From: Siphonodentalium dalli
Lineage: Eukaryota; Mollusca; Scaphopoda; Gadilida; Siphonodentaliidae
Assembly (NCBI GenBank): GCA_032622095.1
Contig: CP136068.1
Span: 129,833,989 to 129,897,988 of the forward strand
Length of the DNA stretch: 64,000 nt
Direction of reading: 5' to 3'
Both the position numbers and the translations under genes were made by a program. Shown here piece by piece: positions 35,330 to 50,300 of this stretch; the stretch's first letter is position 1, and every line of letters begins with the position of its first letter. Under the pieces are notes generated by a model that saw only the letters and a program-made list of their open reading frames with translations, was not told the DNA's origin and did not search any database.

Positions 35330-38300
35330 TTAGAAAATTTCGACCGAAAAATGGAAATTTAGTTTTTTGCGCTAAAGGTGTTCTTTTTACCCAATTCGTG
35401 CTCTATCAATCAAATCTGGTCCAACTTTCATCGTTTTCCAAAAAAATTATTTTACGCCGGACTTGGAAAATTTCGACCCAAAAATATATAGGCCCCTACA
35501 GAGGGGACAGGCCTCGTTTGTTGACCGATCGACACCAAATTTGGTGAGGAAGTGTGTCCCCAGTAGTAATCTTCATAACCAAACGCACGGGTCGCAGACT
35601 GTTGCCGATTTCAAGTTTTTAAGTGAAATCGAATGTCAAGCTGGCTTTCAGTTAGGCGTTCGACTTAGAAAATATTTCAGCCCAAAAATGGATTTCGAGT
35701 TTTTTGCGCGAAACATCATGTTTTGACCCAATTCGTGCTCCCCCACTCGAATCTGGTCAAAATTGTCAAGGAAACTCGAAAAGTAAATTCGAATGTCAGT
35801 CTGAAGTGTGAAGTTGGTTAGGCGTTCGGCGTTCGACATTAGTTTAACATTCAACTTAGAAAATTTCGACCGAAAAATGGAAATTTAGTTTTTTGCGCTA
35901 AAGGTGTTCTTTTTACCCAATTCGTGCTCTATCAATCAAATCTGGTCCAACTTTCATCGTTTTCCAAAAAATTTATTTTACCGCCGGACTTGGAAAATTT
36001 CGACCCAAAAATATATAGGCCCCTACAGAGGGGACAGGCCTCGTTTGTTGACCGATCGACACCAAATTTGGTGAGGAAGTGTGTCCCCAGTAGTAATCTT
36101 CATAACCAAACGCACGGGTCGCAGACTGTTGCCGATTTCAAGTTTTTAAGTGAAATCGAATGTCAGGCTGGCTTTCAGTTAGGCGTTCGACTTAGAAAAT
36201 ATTTCAGCCCAAAAATGGATTTCGAGTTTTTAGCGCGAAACATCATGTTTTGACCCAATTCGTGCTCCCCCACTCGAATCTGGTCAAAATTGTCAAGGAA
36301 ACTCGAAAAGGAAATTCAAGTTTTCAAATTTCAAGTTTTTAAGTGAAATCGAATGTCAGGCTGGCTTTCAGTTAGGCGTTCGACTTAGAAAATATTTCAG
36401 CCCAAAAATGGATTTCGAGTTTTTTGCGCGAAACATCATGTTTTGACCCAATTCGTGCTCCCCCACTCGAATCTGGTCAAAATTGTCAAGGAAACTCGAA
36501 AAGGAAATTCGAATGTCAGTCTGAAGTGTGAAGTTGGTTAGGCGTTCGGCGTTCGACATTCGTTTAACATTCAACTTAGAAAATTTCGACCGAAAAATGG
36601 AAATTTAGTTTTATGCGCTAAAGGTGTTCTTTTTACCCAATTCGTGCTCTATCAATCAAATCTGGTCTAACTTTCATCGTTTTCCAAAAAAATTATTTCG
36701 ACCCAAAAATATATAGGCCCCTACAGAGGGGACAGGCCTCGTTTGTTGACCGATCGACACCAAATTTGGTGAGGAAGTGTGTCCCCAGTAGTAATCTTCA
36801 TAACCAAACGCACGGGTCGCAGACTGTTGCCGATTTCAAGTTTTTAAGTGAAATCGAATGTCAGGCTGGCTTTCAGTTAGGCGTTCGACTTAGAAAATAT
36901 TTCAGCCCAAAAATGGATTTCGAGTTTTTTGCGCGAAACATCATGTTTTGACCCAATTCGTGCTCCCCCACTCGAATCTGGTCAAAATTGTCAAGGAAAC
37001 TCGAAAAGTAAATTCGAATGTCAGTCTGAAGTGTGAAGTTGGTTAGGCGTTCGGCGTTCGACATTAGTTTAACATTCAACTTAGAAAATTTCGACCGAAA
37101 AATGGAAATTTAGTTTTTTGCGCTAAAGGTGTTCTTTTTACCCAATTCGTGCTCTATCAATCAAATCTGGTCCAACTTTCATCGTTTTCCAAAAAAATTA
37201 TTTTACCGCCGGACTTGGAAAATTTCGACCCAAAAATATATAGGCCCCTACAGAGGGGACAGGCCTCGTTTGTTGACCGATCGACACCAAATTTGGTGAG
37301 GAAGTGTGTCCCCAGTAGTAATCTTCATAACCAAACGCACGGGTCGCAGACTGTTGCCGATTTCAAGTTTTTAAGTGAAATCGAATGTCAGGCTGGCTTT
37401 CAGTTAGGCGTTCGACTTAGAAAATATTTCAGCCCAAAAATGGATTTCGAGTTTTTTGCGCGAAACATCATGTTTTGACCCAATTCGTGCTCCCCCACTC
37501 GAATCTGGTCAAAATTGTCAAGGAAACTCGAAAAGTAAATTCGAATGTCAGTCTGAAGTGTGAAGTTGGTTAGGCGTTCGGCGTTCGACATTAGTTTAAC
37601 ATTCAACTTAGAAAATTTCGACCGAAAAATGGAAATTTAGTTTTTTGCGCTAAAGGTGTTCTTTTTACCCAATTCGTGCTCTATCAATCAAATCTGGTCC
37701 AACTTTCATCGTTTTCCAAAAAAATTATTTTACCGCCGGACTTGGAAAATTTCGACCCAAAAATATATAGGCCCCTACAGAGGGGACAGGCCTCGTTTGT
37801 TGACCGATCGACACCAAATTTGGTGAGGAAGTGTGTCCCCAGTAGTAATCTTCATAACCAAACGCACGGGTCGCAGACTGTTGCCGATTTCAAGTTTTTA
37901 AGTGAAATCGAATGTCAGGCTGGCTTTCAGTTAGGCGTTCGACTTAGAAAATATTTCAGCCCAAAAATGGATTTCGAGTTTTTTGCGCGAAACATCATGT
38001 TTTGACCCAATTCGTGCTCCCCCACTCGAATCTGGTCAAAATTGTCAAGGAAACTCGAAAAGTAAATTCGAATGTCAGTCTGAAGTGTGAAGTTGGTTAG
38101 GCGTTCGGCGTTCGACATTCGTTTAACATTCAACTTAGAAAATTTCGACCGAAAAATGGAAATTTTGTTTTATGCGCTAAAGGTGTTCTTTTTACCCAAT
38201 TCGTGCTCTATCAATCAAATCTGGTCCAACTTTCATCGTTTTCCAAAAAAATTATTTTACCGCCGGACTTGGAAAATTTCGACCCAAAAATATATAGGCC

Positions 38301-41300
38301 CCTACAGAGGGGACAGGCCTCGTTTGTTGACCGATCGACACCAAATTTGGTGAGGAAGTGTGTCCCCAGTAGTAATCTTCATAACCAAACGCACGGGTCG
38401 CAGACTGTTGCCGATTTCAAGTTTTTAAGTGAAATCGAATGTCAAGCTGGCTTTCAGTTAGGCGTTCGACTTAGAAAATATTTCAGCCCAAAAATGGATT
38501 TCGAGTTTTTTGCGCGAAACATCATGTTTTGACCCAATTCGTGCTCCCCCACTCGAATCTGGTCAAAATTGTCAAGGAAACTCGAAAAGTAAATTCGAAT
38601 GTCAGTCTGAAGTGTGAAGTTGGTTAGGCGTTCGGCGTTCGACATTAGTTTAACATTCAACTTAGAAAATTTCGACCGAAAAATGGAAATTTAGTTTTTT
38701 GCGCTAAAGGTGTTCTTTTTACCCAATTCGTGCTCTATCAATCAAATCTGGTCCAACTTTCATCGTTTTCCAAAAAATTTATTTTACCGCCGGACTTGGA
38801 AAATTTCGACCCAAAAATATATAGGCCCCTACAGAGGGGACAGGCCTCGTTTGTTGACCGATCGACACCAAATTTGGTGAGGAAGTGTGTCCCCAGTAGT
38901 AATCTTCATAACCAAACGCACGGGTCGCAGACTGTTGCCGATTTCAAGTTTTTAAGTGAAATCGAATGTCAGGCTGGCTTTCAGTTAGGCGTTCGACTTA
39001 GAAAATATTTCAGCCCAAAAATGGATTTCGAGTTTTTAGCGCGAAACATCATGTTTTGACCCAATTCGTGCTCCCCCACTCGAATCTGGTCAAAATTGTC
39101 AAGGAAACTCGAAAAGTAAATTCGAATGTCAGTCTGAAGTGTGAAGTTGGTTAGGCGTTCGGCGTTCGACATTAGTTTAACATTCAACTTAGAAAATTTC
39201 GACCGAAAAATGGAAATTTAGTTTTTTGCGCTAAAGGTGTTCTTTTTACCCAATTCGTGCTCTATCAATCAAATCTGGTCCAACTTTCATCGTTTTCCAA
39301 AAAATTTATTTTACCGCCGGACTTGGAAAATTTCGACCCAAAAATATATAGGCCCCTACAGAGGGGACAGGCCTCGTTTGTTGACCGATCGACACCAAAT
39401 TTGGTGAGGAAGTGTGTCCCCAGTAGTAATCTTCATAACCAAACGCACGGGTCGCAGACTGTTGCCGATTTCAAGTTTTTAAGTGAAATCGAATGTCAGG
39501 CTGGCTTTCAGTTAGGCGTTCGACTTAGAAAATATTTCAGCCCAAAAATGGATTTCGAGTTTTTAGCGCGAAACATCATGTTTTGACCCAATTCGTGCTC
39601 CCCCACTCGAATCTGGTCAAAATTGTCAAGGAAACTCGAAAAGGAAATTCAAGTTTTCAAATTTCAAGTTTTTAAGTGAAATCGAATGTCAGGCTGGCTT
39701 TCAGTTAGGCGTTCGACTTAGAAAATATTTCAGCCCAAAAATGGATTTCGAGTTTTTTGCGCGAAACATCATGTTTTGACCCAATTCGTGCTCCCCCACT
39801 CGAATCTGGTCAAAATTGTCAAGGAAACTCGAAAAGGAAATTCGAATGTCAGTCTGAAGTGTGAAGTTGGTTAGGCGTTCGGCGTTCGACATTCGTTTAA
39901 CATTCAACTTAGAAAATTTCGACCGAAAAATGGAAATTTAGTTTTATGCGCTAAAGGTGTTCTTTTTACCCAATTCGTGCTCTATCAATCAAATCTGGTC
40001 TAACTTTCATCGTTTTCCAAAAAAATTATTTCGACCCAAAAATATATAGGCCCCTACAGAGGGGACAGGCCTCGTTTGTTGACCGATCGACACCAAATTT
40101 GGTGAGGAAGTGTGTCCCCAGTAGTAATCTTCATAACCAAACGCACGGGTCGCAGACTGTTGCCGATTTCAAGTTTTTAAGTGAAATCGAATGTCAGGCT
40201 GGCTTTCAGTTAGGCGTTCGACTTAGAAAATATTTCAGCCCAAAAATGGATTTCGAGTTTTTTGCGCGAAACATCATGTTTTGACCCAATTCGTGCTCCC
40301 CCACTCGAATCTGGTCAAAATTGTCAAGGAAACTCGAAAAGTAAATTCGAATGTCAGTCTGAAGTGTGAAGTTGGTTAGGCGTTCGGCGTTCGACATTAG
40401 TTTAACATTCAACTTAGAAAATTTCGACCGAAAAATGGAAATTTAGTTTTTTGCGCTAAAGGTGTTCTTTTTACCCAATTCGTGCTCTATCAATCAAATC
40501 TGGTCCAACTTTCATCGTTTTCCAAAAAAATTATTTTACCGCCGGACTTGGAAAATTTCGACCCAAAAATATATAGGCCCCTACAGAGGGGACAGGCCTC
40601 GTTTGTTGACCGATCGACACCAAATTTGGTGAGGAAGTGTGTCCCCAGTAGTAATCTTCATAACCAAACGCACGGGTCGCAGACTGTTGCCGATTTCAAG
40701 TTTTTAAGTGAAATCGAATGTCAGGCTGGCTTTCAGTTAGGCGTTCGACTTAGAAAATATTTCAGCCCAAAAATGGATTTCGAGTTTTTTGCGCGAAACA
40801 TCATGTTTTGACCCAATTCGTGCTCCCCCACTCGAATCTGGTCAAAATTGTCAAGGAAACTCGAAAAGTAAATTCGAATGTCAGTCTGAAGTGTGAAGTT
40901 GGTTAGGCGTTCGGCGTTCGACATTCGTTTAACATTCAACTTAGAAAATTTCGACCGAAAAATGGAAATTTTGTTTTATGCGCTAAAGGTGTTCTTTTTA
41001 CCCAATTCGTGCTCTATCAATCAAATCTGGTCCAACTTTCATCGTTTTCCAAAAAAATTATTTTACCGCCGGACTTGGAAAATTTCGACCCAAAAATATA
41101 TAGGCCCCTACAGAGGGGACAGGCCTCGTTTGTTGACCGATCGACACCAAATTTGGTGAGGAAGTGTGTCCCCAGTAGTAATCTTCATAACCAAACGCAC
41201 GGGTCGCAGACTGTTGCCGATTTCAAGTTTTTAAGTGAAATCGAATGTCAGGCTGGCTTTCAGTTAGGCGTTCGACTTAGAAAATATTTCAGCCCAAAAA

Positions 41301-44300
41301 TGGATTTCGAGTTTTTAGCGCGAAACATCATGTTTTGACCCAATTCGTGCTCCCCCACTCGAATCTGGTCAAAATTGTCAAGGAAACTCGAAAAGGAAAT
41401 TCAAGTTTTCAAATTTCAAGTTTTTAAGTGAAATCGAATGTCAGGCTGGCTTTCAGTTAGGCGTTCGACTTAGAAAATATTTCAGCCCAAAAATGGATTT
41501 CGAGTTTTTTGCGCGAAACATCATGTTTTGACCCAATTCGTGCTCCCCCACTCGAATCTGGTCAAAATTGTCAAGGAAACTCGAAAAGGAAATTCGAATG
41601 TCAGTCTGAAGTGTGAAGTTGGTTAGGCGTTCGGCGTTCGACATTCGTTTAACATTCAACTTAGAAAATTTCGACCGAAAAATGGAAATTTAGTTTTATG
41701 CGCTAAAGGTGTTCTTTTTACCCAATTCGTGCTCTATCAATCAAATCTGGTCTAACTTTCATCGTTTTCCAAAAAAATTATTTCGACCCAAAAATATATA
41801 GGCCCCTACAGAGGGGACAGGCCTCGTTTGTTGACCGATCGACACCAAATTTGGTGAGGAAGTGTGTCCCCAGTAGTAATCTTCATAACCAAACGCACGG
41901 GTCGCAGACTGTTGCCGATTTCAAGTTTTTAAGTGAAATCGAATGTCAGGCTGGCTTTCAGTTAGGCGTTCGACTTAGAAAATATTTCAGCCCAAAAATG
42001 GATTTCGAGTTTTTTGCGCGAAACATCATGTTTTGACCCAATTCGTGCTCCCCCACTCGAATCTGGTCAAAATTGTCAAGGAAACTCGAAAAGTAAATTC
42101 GAATGTCAGTCTGAAGTGTGAAGTTGGTTAGGCGTTCGGCGTTCGACATTAGTTTAACATTCAACTTAGAAAATTTCGACCGAAAAATGGAAATTTAGTT
42201 TTTTGCGCTAAAGGTGTTCTTTTTACCCAATTCGTGCTCTATCAATCAAATCTGGTCCAACTTTCATCGTTTTCCAAAAAAATTATTTTACCGCCGGACT
42301 TGGAAAATTTCGACCCAAAAATATATAGGCCCCTACAGAGGGGACAGGCCTCGTTTGTTGACCGATCGACACCAAATTTGGTGAGGAAGTGTGTCCCCAG
42401 TAGTAATCTTCATAACCAAACGCACGGGTCGCAGACTGTTGCCGATTTCAAGTTTTTAAGTGAAATCGAATGTCAGGCTGGCTTTCAGTTAGGCGTTCGA
42501 CTTAGAAAATATTTCAGCCCAAAAATGGATTTCGAGTTTTTAGCGCGAAACATCATGTTTTGACCCAATTCGTGCTCCCCCACTCGAATCTGGTCAAAAT
42601 TGTCAAGGAAACTCGAAAAGGAAATTCAAGTTTTCAAATTTCAAGTTTTTAAGTGAAATCGAATGTCAGGCTGGCTTTCAGTTAGGCGTTCGACTTAGAA
42701 AATATTTCAGCCCAAAAATGGATTTCGAGTTTTTTGCGCGAAACATCATGTTTTGACCCAATTCGTGCTCCCCCACTCGAATCTGGTCAAAATTGTCAAG
42801 GAAACTCGAAAAGGAAATTCGAATGTCAGTCTGAAGTGTGAAGTTGGTTAGGCGTTCGGCGTTCGACATTCGTTTAACATTCAACTTAGAAAATTTCGAC
42901 CGAAAAATGGAAATTTAGTTTTATGCGCTAAAGGTGTTCTTTTTACCCAATTCGTGCTCTATCAATCAAATCTGGTCTAACTTTCATCGTTTTCCAAAAA
43001 AATTATTTCGACCCAAAAATATATAGGCCCCTACAGAGGGGACAGGCCTCGTTTGTTGACCGATCGACACCAAATTTGGTGAGGAAGTGTGTCCCCAGTA
43101 GTAATCTTCATAACCAAACGCACGGGTCGCAGACTGTTGCCGATTTCAAGTTTTTAAGTGAAATCGAATGTCAGGCTGGCTTTCAGTTAGGCGTTCGACT
43201 TAGAAAATATTTCAGCCCAAAAATGGATTTCGAGTTTTTTGCGCGAAACATCATGTTTTGACCCAATTCGTGCTCCCCCACTCGAATCTGGTCAAAATTG
43301 TCAAGGAAACTCGAAAAGTAAATTCGAATGTCAGTCTGAAGTGTGAAGTTGGTTAGGCGTTCGGCGTTCGACATTCGTTTAACATTCAACTTAGAAAATT
43401 TCGACCGAAAAATGGAAATTTAGTTTTTTGCGCTAAAGGTGTTCTTTTTACCCAATTCGTGCTCTATCAATCAAATCTGGTCCAACTTTCATCGTTTTCC
43501 AAAAAAATTATTTTACCGCCGGACTTGGAAAATTTCGACCCAAAAATATATAGGCCCCTACAGAGGGGACAGGCCTCGTTTGTTGACCGATCGACACCAA
43601 ATTTGGTGAGGAAGTGTGTCCCCAGTAGTAATCTTCATAACCAAACGCACGGGTCACAGACTGTTGCCGATTTCAAGTTTTTAAGTGAAATCGAATGTCA
43701 GGCTGGCTTTCAGTTAGGCGTTCGACTTAGAAAATATTTCAGCCCAAAAATGGATTTCGAGTTTTTTGCGCGAAACATCATGTTTTGACCCAATTCGTGC
43801 TCCCCCACTCGAATCTGGTCAAAATTGTCAAGGAAACTCGAAAAGTAAATTCGAATGTCAGTCTGAAGTGTGAAGTTGGTTAGGCGTTCGGCGTTCGACA
43901 TTCGTTTAACATTCAACTTAGAAAATTTCGACCGAAAAATGGAAATTTAGTTTTATGCGCTAAAGGTGTTCTTTTTACCCAATTCGTGCTCTATCAATCA
44001 AATCTGGTCTAACTTTCATCGTTTTCCAAAAAAATTATTTCGACCCAAAAATATATAGGCCCCTACAGAGGGGACAGGCCTCGTTTGTTGACCGATCGAC
44101 ACCAAATTTGGTGAGGAAGTGTGTCCCCAGTAGTAATCTTCATAACCAAACGCACGGGTCGCAGACTGTTGCCGATTTCAAGTTTTTAAGTGAAATCGAA
44201 TGTCAGGCTGGCTTTCAGTTAGGCGTTCGACTTAGAAAATATTTCAGCCCAAAAATGGATTTCGAGTTTTTTGCGCGAAACATCATGTTTTGACCCAATT

Positions 44301-47300
44301 CGTGCTCCCCCACTCGAATCTGGTCAAAATTGTCAAGGAAACTCGAAAAGTAAATTCGAATGTCAGTCTGAAGTGTGAAGTTGGTTAGGCGTTCGGCGTT
44401 CGACATTCGTTTAACATTCAACTTAGAAAATTTCGACCGAAAAATGGAAATTTAGTTTTTTGCGCTAAAGGTGTTCTTTTTACCCAATTCGTGCTCTATC
44501 AATCAAATCTGGTCCAACTTTCATCGTTTTCCAAAAAAATTATTTTACCGCCGGACTTGGAAAATTTCGACCCAAAAATATATAGGCCCCTACAGAGGGG
44601 ACAGGCCTCGTTTGTTGACCGATCGACACCAAATTTGGTGAGGAAGTGTGTCCCCAGTAGTAATCTTCATAACCAAACGCACGGGTCACAGACTGTTGCC
44701 GATTTCAAGTTTTTAAGTGAAATCGAATGTCAGGCTGGCTTTCAGTTAGGCGTTCGACTTAGAAAATATTTCAGCCCAAAAATGGATTTCGAGTTTTTTG
44801 CGCGAAACATCATGTTTTGACCCAATTCGTGCTCCCCCACTCGAATCTGGTCAAAATTGTCAAGGAAACTCGAAAAGTAAATTCGAATGTCAGTCTGAAG
44901 TGTGAAGTTGGTTAGGCGTTCGGCGTTCGACATTCGTTTAACATTCAACTTAGAAAATTTCGACCGAAAAATGGAAATTTAGTTTTATGCGCTAAAGGTG
45001 TTCTTTTTACCCAATTCGTGCTCTATCAATCAAATCTGGTCTAACTTTCATCGTTTTCCAAAAAAATTATTTCGACCCAAAAATATATAGGCCCCTACAG
45101 AGGGGACAGGCCTCGTTTGTTGACCGATCGACACCAAATTTGGTGAGGAAGTGTGTCCCCAGTAGTAATCTTCATAACCAAACGCACGGGTCGCAGACTG
45201 TTGCCGATTTCAAGTTTTTAAGTGAAATCGAATGTCAGGCTGGCTTTCAGTTAGGCGTTCGACTTAGAAAATATTTCAGCCCAAAAATGGATTTCGAGTT
45301 TTTTGCGCGAAACATCATGTTTTGACCCAATTCGTGCTCCCCCACTCGAATCTGGTCAAAATTGTCAAGGAAACTCGAAAAGTAAATTCGAATGTCAGTC
45401 TGAAGTGTGAAGTTGGTTAGGCGTTCGGCGTTCGACATTAGTTTAACATTCAACTTAGAAAATTTCGACCGAAAAATGGAAATTTAGTTTTTTGCGCTAA
45501 AGGTGTTCTTTTTACCCAATTCGTGCTCTATCAATCAAATCTGGTCCAACTTTCATCGTTTTCCAAAAAAATTATTTTACCGCCGGACTTGGAAAATTTC
45601 GACCCAAAAATATATAGGCCCCTACAGAGGGGACAGGCCTCGTTTGTTGACCGATCGACACCAAATTTGGTGAGGAAGTGTGTCCCCAGTAGTAATCTTC
45701 ATAACCAAACGCACGGGTCGCAGACTGTTGCCGATTTCAAGTTTTTAAGTGAAATCGAATGTCAGGCTGGCTTTCAGTTAGGCGTTCGACTTAGAAAATA
45801 TTTCAGCCCAAAAATGGATTTCGAGTTTTTAGCGCGAAACATCATGTTTTGACCCAATTCGTGCTCCCCCACTCGAATCTGGTCAAAATTGTCAAGGAAA
45901 CTCGAAAAGTAAATTCGAATGTCAGTCTGAAGTGTGAAGTTGGTTAGGCGTTCGGCGTTCGACATTAGTTTAACATTCAACTTAGAAAATTTCGACCGAA
46001 AAATGGAAATTTAGTTTTTTGCGCTAAAGGTGTTCTTTTTACCCAATTCGTGCTCTATCAATCAAATCTGGTCCAACTTTCATCGTTTTCCAAAAAATTT
46101 ATTTTACCGCCGGACTTGGAAAATTTCGACCCAAAAATATATAGGCCCCTACAGAGGGGACAGGCCTCGTTTGTTGACCGATCGACACCAAATTTGGTGA
46201 GGAAGTGTGTCCCCAGTAGTAATCTTCATAACCAAACGCACGGGTCGCAGACTGTTGCCGATTTCAAGTTTTTAAGTGAAATCGAATGTCAGGCTGGCTT
46301 TCAGTTAGGCGTTCGACTTAGAAAATATTTCAGCCCAAAAATGGATTTCGAGTTTTTAGCGCGAAACATCATGTTTTGACCCAATTCGTGCTCCCCCACT
46401 CGAATCTGGTCAAAATTGTCAAGGAAACTCGAAAAGGAAATTCAAGTTTTCAAATTTCAAGTTTTTAAGTGAAATCGAATGTCAGGCTGGCTTTCAGTTA
46501 GGCGTTCGACTTAGAAAATATTTCAGCCCAAAAATGGATTTCGAGTTTTTTGCGCGAAACATCATGTTTTGACCCAATTCGTGCTCCCCCACTCGAATCT
46601 GGTCAAAATTGTCAAGGAAACTCGAAAAGGAAATTCGAATGTCAGTCTGAAGTGTGAAGTTGGTTAGGCGTTCGGCGTTCGACATTCGTTTAACATTCAA
46701 CTTAGAAAATTTCGACCGAAAAATGGAAATTTAGTTTTATGCGCTAAAGGTGTTCTTTTTACCCAATTCGTGCTCTATCAATCAAATCTGGTCTAACTTT
46801 CATCGTTTTCCAAAAAAATTATTTCGACCCAAAAATATATAGGCCCCTACAGAGGGGACAGGCCTCGTTTGTTGACCGATCGACACCAAATTTGGTGAGG
46901 AAGTGTGTCCCCAGTAGTAATCTTCATAACCAAACGCACGGGTCGCAGACTGTTGCCGATTTCAAGTTTTTAAGTGAAATCGAATGTCAGGCTGGCTTTC
47001 AGTTAGGCGTTCGACTTAGAAAATATTTCAGCCCAAAAATGGATTTCGAGTTTTTTGCGCGAAACATCATGTTTTGACCCAATTCGTGCTCCCCCACTCG
47101 AATCTGGTCAAAATTGTCAAGGAAACTCGAAAAGTAAATTCGAATGTCAGTCTGAAGTGTGAAGTTGGTTAGGCGTTCGGCGTTCGACATTCGTTTAACA
47201 TTCAACTTAGAAAATTTCGACCGAAAAATGGAAATTTAGTTTTTTGCGCTAAAGGTGTTCTTTTTACCCAATTCGTGCTCTATCAATCAAATCTGGTCCA

Positions 47301-50300
47301 ACTTTCATCGTTTTCCAAAAAAATTATTTTACCGCCGGACTTGGAAAATTTCGACCCAAAAATATATAGGCCCCTACAGAGGGGACAGGCCTCGTTTGTT
47401 GACCGATCGACACCAAATTTGGTGAGGAAGTGTGTCCCCAGTAGTAATCTTCATAACCAAACGCACGGGTCACAGACTGTTGCCGATTTCAAGTTTTTAA
47501 GTGAAATCGAATGTCAGGCTGGCTTTCAGTTAGGCGTTCGACTTAGAAAATATTTCAGCCCAAAAATGGATTTCGAGTTTTTTGCGCGAAACATCATGTT
47601 TTGACCCAATTCGTGCTCCCCCACTCGAATCTGGTCAAAATTGTCAAGGAAACTCGAAAAGTAAATTCGAATGTCAGTCTGAAGTGTGAAGTTGGTTAGG
47701 CGTTCGGCGTTCGACATTCGTTTAACATTCAACTTAGAAAATTTCGACCGAAAAATGGAAATTTAGTTTTATGCGCTAAAGGTGTTCTTTTTACCCAATT
47801 CGTGCTCTATCAATCAAATCTGGTCTAACTTTCATCGTTTTCCAAAAAAATTATTTCGACCCAAAAATATATAGGCCCCTACAGAGGGGACAGGCCTCGT
47901 TTGTTGACCGATCGACACCAAATTTGGTGAGGAAGTGTGTCCCCAGTAGTAATCTTCATAACCAAACGCACGGGTCGCAGACTGTTGCCGATTTCAAGTT
48001 TTTAAGTGAAATCGAATGTCAGGCTGGCTTTCAGTTAGGCGTTCGACTTAGAAAATATTTCAGCCCAAAAATGGATTTCGAGTTTTTTGCGCGAAACATC
48101 ATGTTTTGACCCAATTCGTGCTCCCCCACTCGAATCTGGTCAAAATTGTCAAGGAAACTCGAAAAGTAAATTCGAATGTCAGTCTGAAGTGTGAAGTTGG
48201 TTAGGCGTTCGGCGTTCGACATTCGTTTAACATTCAACTTAGAAAATTTCGACCGAAAAATGGAAATTTAGTTTTTTGCGCTAAAGGTGTTCTTTTTACC
48301 CAATTCGTGCTCTATCAATCAAATCTGGTCCAACTTTCATCGTTTTCCAAAAAAATTATTTTACCGCCGGACTTGGAAAATTTCGACCCAAAAATATATA
48401 GGCCCCTACAGAGGGGACAGGCCTCGTTTGTTGACCGATCGACACCAAATTTGGTGAGGAAGTGTGTCCCCAGTAGTAATCTTCATAACCAAACGCACGG
48501 GTCACAGACTGTTGCCGATTTCAAGTTTTTAAGTGAAATCGAATGTCAGGCTGGCTTTCAGTTAGGCGTTCGACTTAGAAAATATTTCAGCCCAAAAATG
48601 GATTTCGAGTTTTTTGCGCGAAACATCATGTTTTGACCCAATTCGTGCTCCCCCACTCGAATCTGGTCAAAATTGTCAAGGAAACTCGAAAAGTAATTCG
48701 AATGTCAGTCTGAAGTGTGAAGTTGGTTAGGCGTTCGGCGTTCGACATTCGTTTAACATTCAACTTAGAAAATTTCGACCGAAAAATGGAAATTTAGTTT
48801 TATGCGCTAAAGGTGTTCTTTTACCCAATTCGTGCTCTATCAATCAAATCTGGTCTAACTTTCATCGTTTTCCAAAAAAATTATTTCGACCCAAAAATAT
48901 ATAGGCCCCTACAGAGGGGACAGGCCTCGTTTGTTGACCGATCGACACCAAATTTGGTGAGGAAGTGTGTCCCCAGTAGTAATCTTCATAACCAAACGCA
49001 CGGGTCGCAGACTGTTGCCGATTTCAAGTTTTTAAGTGAAATCGAATGTCAGGCTGGCTTTCAGTTAGGCGTTCGACTTAGAAAATATTCAGCCCAAAAA
49101 TGGATTTCGAGTTTTTTGCGCGAAACATCATGTTTTGACCCAATTCGTGCTCCCCCACTCGAATCTGGTCAAAATTGTCAAGGAAACTCGAAAAGTAAAT
49201 TCGAATGTCAGTCTGAAGTGTGAAGTTGGTTAGGCGTTCGGCGTTCGACATTAGTTTAACATTCAACTTAGAAAATTTCGACCGAAAAATGGAAATTTAG
49301 TTTTTTGCGCTAAAGGTGTTCTTTTTACCCAATTCGTGCTCTATCAATCAAATCTGGTCCAACTTTCATCGTTTTCCAAAAAAATTATTTTACCGCCGGA
49401 CTTGGAAAATTTCGACCCAAAAATATATAGGCCCCTACAGAGGGGACAGGCCTCGTTTGTTGACCGATCGACACAAATTTGGTGAGGAAGTGTGTCCCCA
49501 GTAGTAATCTTCATAACCAAACGCACGGGTCGCAGACTGTTGCCGATTTCAAGTTTTTAAGTGAAATCGAATGTCAGGCTGGCTTTCAGTTAGGCGTTCG
49601 ACTTAGAAAATATTTCAGCCCAAAAATGGATTTCGAGTTTTAGCGCGAAACATCATGTTTTGACCCAATTCGTGCTCCCCCACTCGAATCTGGTCAAAAT
49701 TGTCAAGGAAACTCGAAAGTAAATTCGAATGTCAGTCTGAAGTGTGAAGTTGGTTAGGCGTTCGGCGTTCGACATTAGTTTAACATTCAACTTAGAAAAT
49801 TTCGACCGAAAAATGGAAATTTAGTTTTTTGCGCTAAAGGTGTTTCTTTTACCCAATTCGTGCTCTATCAATCAAATCTGGTCCAACTTTCATCGTTTTC
49901 CAAAAAATTTATTTTACCGCCGGACTTGGAAAATTTCGACCCAAAAATATATAGGCCCCTACAGAGGGGACAGGCCTCGTTTGTTGACCGATCGACACCA
50001 AATTTGGTGAGGAAGTGTGTCCCCAGTAGTAATCTTCATAACCAAACGCACGGGTCGCAGACTGTTGCCGATTTCAAGTTTTTAAGTGAAATCGAATGTC
50101 AGGCTGGCTTTCAGTTAGGCGTTCGACTTAGAAAATATTTCAGCCCAAAAATGGATTTCGAGTTTTTAGCGCGAAACATCATGTTTTGACCCAATTCGTG
50201 CTCCCCCACTCGAATCTGGTCAAAATTGTCAAGGAAACTCGAAAAGGAAATTCAAGTTTTCAAATTTCAAGTTTTTAAGTGAAATCGAATGTCAGGCTGG

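Noticed and set aside
35924-36253. A 109-codon plus-strand frame repeated in many satellite monomers, with a matching 68-codon minus-strand frame
   Set aside because: It recurs only because the monomers are near-identical. It is closed or shortened in 505-bp units, the unit length is not a multiple of three, both strands are open in the same place, and the protein resembles nothing I know.
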